NCBI GenBank assembly: GCA_900770255.1
Contig: CAAGJN010000009.1
Coordinates: forward strand, 1-21,145
Source of the DNA: Clostridia bacterium
Lineage (GTDB): Bacteria; Bacillota; Clostridia; Oscillospirales; Acutalibacteraceae
Reading direction: 5' to 3'
DNA: 21,145 nt
The position numbers and the translations under genes were made by a program. Numbering within the stretch: the first letter of the stretch is position 1; each line of letters begins with the position of its first letter. Shown piece by piece: positions 1 to 5,950 of the stretch. The notes beneath the pieces are model-generated. The model was not told the DNA's origin. It searched no databases and saw only the letters and a list, made by a program, of their open reading frames with translations.

Positions 1-74
1 GAACGCACGACGCCCTTTTTTGAAAGCACATAGATAGTTTCAAGATACATTTCTCCCGATTCCTGCAAGTGCAT
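1..74 (-). CDS. DtxR-family metal-dependent regulator, 5' end only
   Basis: Twenty-four codons are visible before the window edge, beginning MHLQESGEMYLETIYVLS and continuing KKGVVR. The stretch GEMYLETIYVLSKKG matches the first helix of DtxR/MntR-family regulators, which bind Fe(II) or Mn(II) and then DNA. A GGAGGG ribosome binding site (minus strand, 81-86) lies 6 bases before the ATG. In the family alignment, Met9 sits where DtxR/IdeR uses Met10 as a metal ligand, whereas MntR has Asp there. This copy therefore looks iron-type, unlike the MntR-like regulator at 14137. The rest of the gene is outside the window, so metal specificity is only inferred. Confidence 0.75.
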   Translation of the reverse strand, partial: MHLQESGEMYLETIYVLSKKGVVR

Positions 75-114
75 AACTGTCCCTCCGGTCGAAGCTTTAT
101 GTTTAATAATCAAA

Positions 115-130
115 TGTATAATTGTATAAT
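115..130 (-). promoter_or_regulatory. Tandem ATTATACA repeat in the promoter of the partial DtxR gene
   Basis: On the minus strand two directly abutting copies of ATTATACA (115-122 and 123-130) lie about 40 bases upstream of the start codon. Each contains a TATACA-like -10 hexamer. They could be the promoter, an operator for autoregulation, or both. No good -35 box with 17-base spacing was found, so the role is tentative. Confidence 0.3.
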
Positions 131-393
131 AGCACGGCAAAGCTCAAAAATCAAGCATCTGTGTCTGCAGTATATTGTCTGACTCCCGGCAAAGGTCTGC
201 TGTACGCCGTTTTGATTTTTTCGTTCAAAAATTAAGTGCTGTTGTCACATATACCGAAATTGGGCGAACTTGTTGCTGATTTTAATATGAAGAATTTGAG
301 CCGAATTAAAGGGGATCAGACAGCGGAAAACTCCCCGCAGCGTCAAAGCGAAAAATAGTTTTGACGTCGGGAAGTTTATCGTGTATTTGTGCT
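131..393. other. Gene-free stretch between the partial DtxR gene and hydA2
   Basis: Together with 75-130 this forms a gap of about 320 bases. No reading frame with a ribosome binding site or recognisable product was seen; short frames here run antisense into hydA2. It holds the 3' end region of the redox operon and the DtxR promoter. The only clear structure is the hairpin at 341-366. Confidence 0.5.
341..366 (-). terminator. Possible terminator hairpin after hydA2
   Basis: A 7-bp stem (CGTCAAA 341-347 with TTTGACG 360-366) encloses a 12-base loop, starting 28 bases after the hydA2 stop. No U-run follows the stem on the minus strand, so it is a poor intrinsic terminator. It may instead protect the 3' end of the transcript. 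Confidence 0.25.
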
Positions 394-1812
394 TTATTTC
401 CTCAGTATCGATATCGCGTCGGTGATGGTTTTTTCGTAAGCCTCCATGCCGTATTTATCGACTTCCTTCTTGTTCTTCTCGCCGTGGGTGAGGCAGCCGG
501 CGCCGCCGATGCAGCCGCCGGTGCAGGCCATTCCCTCAATGAAGTTCGCGTCAAGCATGTCTTTGCTCTTTTTGAGCAGAGCCGCGCGGCAGGCTTCGAT
601 GCCGTCGCAGGAACAGGCCTTGAGTTCGAAATCATCTATGCCGTGCTCCTTGAGACCCTCTGCAACCGCGTCGGCCAGTCCGCCGCAGCGTGCAAAGATC
701 CTGCCGAAATATGAGGCGTTGTCGAGCACGTCCTCGGAGAGCGTCATGATGTCGATGTCTCTGCTGTCAAACAGTGCCTGAAGCTCCTCAAAGGTCATCG
801 CGGCGTCAACATAGGGCTTGACCTCCTCTTTCTGAACCTCGGCCTTTTTTGCCGTGCACGGGCCTATAAAAACGACCTTGCAGGGAGCTTCGTGCTCCTT
901 GATATATTTGGAGATCGTCGCCATAGGCGAGAGGTTGTGGGAGATATACGGCTTGAGATTGGGAAAAGATTTTTCAATGTAGCTGACGAAAGCGGGACAG
1001 CAGGAACTTGTGAGAAAGCCCTTTTCCGCGAGCTCCACGGATTCGGCGTAGGCGACCATATCGGCGCCGAGCGCGGCCTCAATAACTGTGTGGAAACCGA
1101 GTTCTTTGAGTCCTTTGATGACCTGCCCGAGCTTCGCATATGTAAACTGGCTTGAGATAGACGGTGCGACAACTGCAAAAACCTTGTAGTTCTTGTTGTT
1201 CTCGCTTCTCTTGATGATGTCGATAACGTCAAGTATATACGACTTGTCGGTGATTGCGCCGAATGGGCACTGATAGACGCACGCACCGCAGGAGATGCAC
1301 TTGTCATAGTTTATTGCAGCGGCCTTGTTCTCGTTCATGCTGATTGCCTTTATTTTGCAGGCCATCTCGCACGGACGCTTGCGGTTGATGATAGCGGTAT
1401 AGGGGCAGACCTTCGAGCATGCGCCGCACTCCTTGCACTTTGTCTTGTCGATATGCGCAACATGGTTGTTGTCAAAGAACAGCGCGCCGAAGCGGCAGAC
1501 GTCCTCGCAGCGGTGGGCGAGGCAGCCGCGGCAGGCGTTGGTGACCTCGTAGCCGCCCATGGGGCACTCGTCGCAGGCGATGTCGATGACTTCGATCGTG
1601 TTCGGGCTGCTGCCGATCGCTATCTTGACGCGCTCACTGAGGATCGCTCTCTCCTTATATACGCAGCAGCGCATTGTCGGCGTGTTGCCGGGGACGATAG
1701 TCATCGGTATGTCAAAAAGATTTTCAAGCAGCGTGTCGTTCCATGCGAGGCGCGCTACCTCGCGCAGAACCTTATATTTAAGATACTGTACTTTTGTGTC
1801 GAATTTTCTCAT
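394..1812 (-). CDS. hydA2: [FeFe] hydrogenase, ferredoxin-type catalytic subunit (HydA2/group B-like)
   Basis: This 472-residue protein probably reduces protons to H2 with electrons from reduced ferredoxin in the cytoplasm. Residues 80-182 carry ferredoxin-like cysteine sets: C94/C97/C102/C106, then C126-x2-C129-x2-C132-x3-C136 and C172-x2-C175-x2-C178-x3-C182. The H-cluster domain follows. Motif L1 is TSSCCPAF, with C271 as the proton-relay position and C272 as a ligand. L2 is GPCTAKKAE (C319). L3 is EGMACTGGCIGG (C430, C434). The motif wording and N-terminal cysteine array fit monomeric group B enzymes rather than the bifurcating HydABC type. It is the last gene of the operon, 11 bases after the phosphatase, with an AAGGGGG ribosome binding site. 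The group assignment is from memory of motifs, not a tree. Confidence 0.88.
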   Translation of the reverse strand: MRKFDTKVQYLKYKVLREVARLAWNDTLLENLFDIPMTIVPGNTPTMRCCVYKERAILSERVKIAIGSSPNTIEVIDIACDECPMGGYEVTNACRGCLAHRCEDVCRFGALFFDNNHVAHIDKTKCKECGACSKVCPYTAIINRKRPCEMACKIKAISMNENKAAAINYDKCISCGACVYQCPFGAITDKSYILDVIDIIKRSENNKNYKVFAVVAPSISSQFTYAKLGQVIKGLKELGFHTVIEAALGADMVAYAESVELAEKGFLTSSCCPAFVSYIEKSFPNLKPYISHNLSPMATISKYIKEHEAPCKVVFIGPCTAKKAEVQKEEVKPYVDAAMTFEELQALFDSRDIDIMTLSEDVLDNASYFGRIFARCGGLADAVAEGLKEHGIDDFELKACSCDGIEACRAALLKKSKDMLDANFIEGMACTGGCIGGAGCLTHGEKNKKEVDKYGMEAYEKTITDAISILRK

Positions 1813-1823
1813 TTATATCCCCC

Positions 1824-2996
1824 TTAAAAATAGCTGACCTTGACTCTCTTGCCCATTTGCTTTAAGCACGCGCAGAGCTCCTTGACCAGATTCATCTTTA
1901 TATTGAAATTGATGGGCAGGTCAGGATTCTGATGGGCGGGATTGACCGCGCGGCCGACATAGAAGTTGATGTCCGTGGCCTCTTCAAAAAGCATGCGGCA
2001 TATCAGCGAGGCACCGTCGTGCCTGAACCCCCATTCCTCGTATAGCTCGTTTTTGTCCAGCGCATCCTTGGCATATTCAATGACCTTGTTTATCGTGATG
2101 ACGCCCTCGGTCACAAGATCGACGCCCTCTATCTCGGCGGTAGGCGGCACGTCGCTCTGTTCAAAATTAAGGCTCGCCCTGAGCGGCTTGCCAAGATATT
2201 TTGCGGCGATCGAAGAAGTGGTTCCGCCGCAGATTATATGCTTGCCCTCTTTTGAAAAAAACAGCGACATCATTCTGTCGCAGTCGTCCGGATTGCGCGG
2301 AGGGCCGAAGAGAAGATTCATCGGCTCACGTTTGCGGACCTTCACAACGCACGCTGTCGCGTCGTCACCTGGGTGGCCGCCGTAGAGCTTACCGCACTCG
2401 TCAACGAGCATCGTCGAGAGCGTTTTTGCCGTATAGCCGACCGGGACAAGCCCCGCCATAAATTCGGCGATGTCGTCGCGCTTCCAGCCAAAGTTGAAAG
2501 CCGTGCCGATGCCGGCGTGAGGGCATCCGTCACTCATTGCGACGAACACGTCGCCCTCCTGCAAATTTATCTGCGATTTGTAGATAGTCTTGCCACCGAT
2601 GCTAAGCTCCGTTTCGGAGTATTTGAACACCTCGCAGTCGCGAATCATGATGACGTGCGGGTTGTCATACTGGATGATCTCCGCCGTCTCGTTGTTTATC
2701 AGATGTATGATCGTGAAAGTGGAATATGCGACTCCGCGCACCGAGCAGATCGGCAGGGTGGCGGCTATGGTCGAGACACATTCCTCGAGCGGCAGACCCT
2801 CGGACATCATTGTCGATATTATCTTTGAGGTGAGCGTCGAGAGTATGCTCGCCTTAACGCCGCTTCCGAGCCCGTCGGCGAGCACGATTACAGTGGAGCT
2901 CTCGTCCTGATCGATGATGTCAACATGATCGCCGCAGAGCTGCTCGCCCTCGTGGTTTATGCTTTTCCAGCCTATCTCGGCGCACAGGTTATTCAT
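1824..2996 (-). CDS. SpoIIE/PP2C-family serine phosphatase linked to a sensory hydrogenase
   Basis: This 390-residue protein has an N-terminal PP2C/SpoIIE phosphatase domain (about 1-222) with the metal-binding aspartates in place: D23 (CGDHV), D41 (LADGLGSG), D156 (MSDGCPHAG) and D211/D212 (PGDDATA). Such enzymes dephosphorylate serine or threonine, often on anti-sigma antagonists. Residues about 225-390 form a second region that I do not recognise, with blocks such as LVTEGVITINK and VGRAVNPAHQNPDLP. The start ATG lies inside the end of the sensory hydrogenase gene (8-base ATGAATAA overlap), suggesting translational coupling. Phosphatases next to PAS-type [FeFe] hydrogenases are known as the phosphatase-linked sensory class. 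The phosphoprotein substrate is not encoded in this window. Confidence 0.87.
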   Translation of the reverse strand: MNNLCAEIGWKSINHEGEQLCGDHVDIIDQDESSTVIVLADGLGSGVKASILSTLTSKIISTMMSEGLPLEECVSTIAATLPICSVRGVAYSTFTIIHLINNETAEIIQYDNPHVIMIRDCEVFKYSETELSIGGKTIYKSQINLQEGDVFVAMSDGCPHAGIGTAFNFGWKRDDIAEFMAGLVPVGYTAKTLSTMLVDECGKLYGGHPGDDATACVVKVRKREPMNLLFGPPRNPDDCDRMMSLFFSKEGKHIICGGTTSSIAAKYLGKPLRASLNFEQSDVPPTAEIEGVDLVTEGVITINKVIEYAKDALDKNELYEEWGFRHDGASLICRMLFEEATDINFYVGRAVNPAHQNPDLPINFNIKMNLVKELCACLKQMGKRVKVSYF

Positions 2997-4662
2997 TGCT
3001 GATCGACTCCTTGAGCTTGGATAGCGCTATTTTTGTCTCTGCCGCTGTCTCGCCGAGCAGCGAGGCGATCTCCTGAACGATTCTCATCTGCTTGTCAACG
3101 ACCTTGTCGGCAATCTCAACGGTCTGACGGCTGATGCTCTCCTTCTGCTCACGGACATTCTCCTCCTGAGTCACGTCGCGCATAATGCAGATGAGCAGCC
3201 GGTATTCCTTGTCATATATGATAGTTTCCTCGACGTACTTGTCATATTCGGCGAGATACATGCGCTTGTCGTGGATGTTTCTGCCGGTCTGGAGCACGGT
3301 GAGAAAATCCTGCGGATCAAGTATACGCACAACACCGTCTCCGAGAACGTCGGAGGGAGAACGCAGATTCATTATCTTGAGCGCGGCCTTGTTTATCTGC
3401 TGCACCTCGAGCTTGTCGTTGAGCAGGATAAGGCCGTTGGGCGTGTTTCTGACGATGTTGTCGGAGAAGCTCTCCGCCTTGTCCTTGAGGTAAGGCAGGC
3501 ACATCGATATCTCCGCCTTGCCCTGATAGATTGCGATAGCCTTTTCGCGGCAGGTATTGTAGCCGCAGGAGCCGCAGTTGAGCTCGTCAGACGGCTTTGT
3601 CTTGCCCATGCGGCGGAGAATGTCGGCGATCTCGGCCTCCGACGGGGGCTGAAGTCTGCGCTCAATGACCGTGAAGTTTTTCTGAAGCTCGTATTCGCTG
3701 GGCTGTTCAACCTCAAAATCCTTGTCGCCCGCAAACTGAGCAACTGCCATATAGTCCTTGACCGGCGCGCGGTGGAATTTTTCCATAACAGGGCCGCCTA
3801 TGCAGCTTCCGGAGCAGGCCGACATCTCTATGAAGCAGTTGTGTATCTTTCCGCCCTCAATGTCCTTGAGCGCCGCTATGCAGTTCTCGACGCCGTCTAT
3901 TGCCATGTAGGTGTATTTCGGATTGTCCTTTGCCATCGTTTTGAGTATGCCGCCGGTAGTCGGAAAGAAGCGGGCGCGGCTGTGCTCATCGGCATCGACC
4001 TCGTGAGAAAGCTCGATGCCCTCCGCCTTAAACCATCTTGTCAGCTCGTCAAAGGTCAGCACAGCGTCAACGAGACCGTCATAATATTGCGCCTCGTCCT
4101 TTTTGGCGACACACGGACCGATAAACACGGTCTTGGCGTTGGGATAACGGCGCTTGATGTCCTTGCAGTGAGCCTGCATGGGGGAGAGCACGTTTGCGAG
4201 AAACGGCAGCTCGGCCGGATAATATTTCTGAATGAGCAGATTTATAGAGTGACAGCAGGAGGTGATTATTATGTCCCTGTTGTCGCTGTCCACCATATGC
4301 TCATATTCGGTTTTGACAATGGTGGCGCCGATCGCAGTCTCTTCAGCGTCGAAAAAGCCGAGCTTTTTCAGCGCCTCACGCATTGAGCCGATGCCCACGC
4401 CCTCGTAGTTTGCAATAAACGACGGAGCGAGGCTGACGATAACGGGGTCGCTGCCATGCAGCAGCACCTTGACCTTTTCGGTCTCGTCAACTATCTGCTT
4501 TGCGTCCTGCGGACATACTACGAAGCATTGACCGCAAAGGATACACTCGTTGCCTATTATGTATGCCTGATTGCCAGAGAAACGAATTGACTTTACCGGG
4601 CAATGGCGTATGCACTTGTAGCAGTTTTTGCAGTTGGATTTTTTCAGCGTCAGGCAATCCAT
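2989..4662 (-). CDS. hydS: Sensory [FeFe]-hydrogenase homologue with PAS domain (HydS type)
   Basis: This 557-residue protein is probably an H2 or redox sensor. It has two ferredoxin-type cysteine sets (C11/C14/C17/C21 and C40/C43/C46/C50) and an [FeFe]-hydrogenase domain (about 72-310). L1 is TSCCHS (C136, C137), L2 GPCVAKKDE (C184) and L3 EMSACSGSCIGG (C283, C287). An extra Fe-S motif, C363-x2-C366-x4-C371-x16-C388, follows. Then come a PAS domain (about 395-500) and a C-terminal helical tail (about 500-557) without a kinase domain. The H-cluster cysteines are kept, but the usual proline after CC in L1 is histidine and L3 differs from catalytic enzymes. Signalling therefore probably passes from the PAS domain to the overlapping phosphatase gene product. 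This sensory role is known for the family only by inference and limited experiment. Confidence 0.87.
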   Translation of the reverse strand: MDCLTLKKSNCKNCYKCIRHCPVKSIRFSGNQAYIIGNECILCGQCFVVCPQDAKQIVDETEKVKVLLHGSDPVIVSLAPSFIANYEGVGIGSMREALKKLGFFDAEETAIGATIVKTEYEHMVDSDNRDIIITSCCHSINLLIQKYYPAELPFLANVLSPMQAHCKDIKRRYPNAKTVFIGPCVAKKDEAQYYDGLVDAVLTFDELTRWFKAEGIELSHEVDADEHSRARFFPTTGGILKTMAKDNPKYTYMAIDGVENCIAALKDIEGGKIHNCFIEMSACSGSCIGGPVMEKFHRAPVKDYMAVAQFAGDKDFEVEQPSEYELQKNFTVIERRLQPPSEAEIADILRRMGKTKPSDELNCGSCGYNTCREKAIAIYQGKAEISMCLPYLKDKAESFSDNIVRNTPNGLILLNDKLEVQQINKAALKIMNLRSPSDVLGDGVVRILDPQDFLTVLQTGRNIHDKRMYLAEYDKYVEETIIYDKEYRLLICIMRDVTQEENVREQKESISRQTVEIADKVVDKQMRIVQEIASLLGETAAETKIALSKLKESISNE

Positions 4663-4666
4663 ACCG

Positions 4667-4927
4667 TCAAACCCTCTCTTCCCTGATCCGTTTTAATACG
4701 TTGTCTTCAAAAAATTTGTCAAAGCCGTCGGGCGTGATGCCTGTGTAAACATCGTCGTCCACCGAGACAGTCACGCCTTCACGGTTACACCTGCCGGTGC
4801 AGAAGCTGCCGGCAAGTGTTATTTCGTTTTCCAGATCGTATTTTTTCAGAGCGTCCTGAAACAGCCCTACAAGCTTTTCGGAGCCCTTCAAATGGCAGGC
4901 TGAGCCTACGCAAATCTGTATAATCAT
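4667..4927 (-). CDS. Thioredoxin-like [2Fe-2S] ferredoxin, second of a tandem pair
   Basis: This 86-residue protein has the thioredoxin-like [2Fe-2S] fold found as the C-terminal domain of NuoE and as a domain of bifurcating hydrogenases. The four cluster ligands are visible: C6 and C11 (CVGSAC), C43 and C47 (CTGRC). It likely carries single electrons between redox partners in the cytoplasm. It is a close paralogue of the gene just upstream, sharing the CxGSxCHxKGS opening, which points to tandem duplication. It sits 7 bases after that gene and 4 bases before hydS, so it could feed or read the sensory hydrogenase. No NADH-binding partner subunit is encoded in the window. Confidence 0.82.
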   Translation of the reverse strand: MIIQICVGSACHLKGSEKLVGLFQDALKKYDLENEITLAGSFCTGRCNREGVTVSVDDDVYTGITPDGFDKFFEDNVLKRIREERV

Positions 4928-4934
4928 GTTAATA

Positions 4935-5174
4935 TCATACCTTTGAAAGAACGTTTTCGTTAAAGAAGTCCTTGACTGTGTCCGGCTTGACTGAGAAGAA
5001 GCTGTCGTCCACAGTTACGCACACGCCCTGCTGGCACTTGCCCATGCAGAAAGTGCCGGAGAGCTCAACCTTGTCGCCGAGCTTGTTCTCTCTGATGAGA
5101 TACTGGAGCTGCTCGACCACCTGGCGCGATCCCTTGATGTGACATGAGGAGCCGATGCAAACGGTTATTTTCAT
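4935..5174 (-). CDS. Thioredoxin-like [2Fe-2S] ferredoxin, first of a tandem pair
   Basis: This 79-residue protein has the same layout as its neighbour: C6 and C11 (CIGSSC), C43 and C47 (CMGKC), in a NuoE-like thioredoxin fold. An extra cysteine, C52, is absent from the second copy. It begins with a strong AAAGGAGGG ribosome binding site 13 bases after the kinase gene. It probably acts as a small electron carrier or redox relay for the hydrogenase proteins encoded downstream. Two copies side by side may mean a heterodimer, or separate partners for the sensory and the catalytic hydrogenase; this is inference. Confidence 0.82.
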   Translation of the reverse strand: MKITVCIGSSCHIKGSRQVVEQLQYLIRENKLGDKVELSGTFCMGKCQQGVCVTVDDSFFSVKPDTVKDFFNENVLSKV

Positions 5175-5187
5175 CTGTTACCCTCCT

Positions 5188-5937
5188 TTACGAGTAATCG
5201 ACAACGTCTATCCACGAGTGGAGAAACTCGCGTTCGGCAGCGTTGCCCTTGACGGTCTGGGAGGCCGCGACGATGGGCATCCATTTCTGGACGTACTGCA
5301 TGGCGGTGTCGCTCTTTTCGCAGAAGAGGCTGAGGTATTTCTTGGCCGCGTCAATGTCGCCGTTGAGCCAGAAGAGCAGATAGGTGCGGGCGGCGTCGGC
5401 CGAGGCGTTGCCCTGGGTGGCGTGCGACCAGTCTATGATGTACGGCGTGCCGTCGTCGGTGATGATTATGTTCGACGGGTTAAAATCGCCGTGGCATACC
5501 TTGTTGTGCTTGGGCATCGATTCAAGGCGGGTGTGCAGGTCATATCTGACCGTCGCGGAAAGATCGGTCTGGCAGATCTTTCTGTTCATCTTATCCTTGA
5601 GCTTCGGAAGCATCGGGCAGGTCTTGCTGTGCATCTCAAGCTGGATATCGACGAACAGATTGAGATATTCATCCTTTTTTTCGGGATTTTCCTGCATCAG
5701 CTGAGCGAGCGTCTTGCCCTTGATGTAGTCTGAGACGATAGTCCATTTGCCGTCGATTACCGTGACCTCGAGCACACGCGGAATATGTAATCCCGTTTCC
5801 TCAATTCGCGCCTGATTGAGCGCCTCATTGAGCACATCCGCCTTGGAAAAACCCTCGTTAAAGACCTTGAGGCAGCGGTCGCCGTCGCGGTAAACGGTCT
5901 TGTTGTTCCTTACTGCTATAATTCTGTCAAGATTCAT
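5188..5937 (-). CDS. APH-fold phosphotransferase (aminoglycoside/choline kinase-like)
   Basis: This 249-residue protein belongs to the APH phosphotransferase superfamily. K24 (CLKVF) and E38 fit the ATP-binding lysine and its partner glutamate. HGDFNPSN (149-156) is the catalytic loop with D151 and N156, and IIDW has the metal-binding D169. I chose the ATG at 5937 because an AAGGAGGG ribosome binding site precedes it, overlapping the adhE stop codon; the frame extends upstream to 6039 but would overlap adhE by 89 bases. Nothing points to antibiotic resistance: the operon is entirely fermentative and redox genes. The substrate is unknown. It could be a small molecule or a protein, and a counterpart to the PP2C phosphatase is possible but speculative. 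Confidence 0.82.
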   Translation of the reverse strand: MNLDRIIAVRNNKTVYRDGDRCLKVFNEGFSKADVLNEALNQARIEETGLHIPRVLEVTVIDGKWTIVSDYIKGKTLAQLMQENPEKKDEYLNLFVDIQLEMHSKTCPMLPKLKDKMNRKICQTDLSATVRYDLHTRLESMPKHNKVCHGDFNPSNIIITDDGTPYIIDWSHATQGNASADAARTYLLFWLNGDIDAAKKYLSLFCEKSDTAMQYVQKWMPIVAASQTVKGNAAEREFLHSWIDVVDYS

Positions 5938-5950
5938 CAGTGAACCCTCC

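Noticed and set aside
3271..4386. 371-codon open frame antisense to hydS
   Set aside because: The opposite strand encodes a protein with all expected Fe-S and H-cluster motifs; the antisense frame lacks any recognisable domain or a good ribosome binding site.
5188..5937. Antibiotic resistance gene (aminoglycoside phosphotransferase)
   Set aside because: Only the superfamily fold supports this; the gene is embedded in a fermentation/redox operon with no mobile signature nearby.
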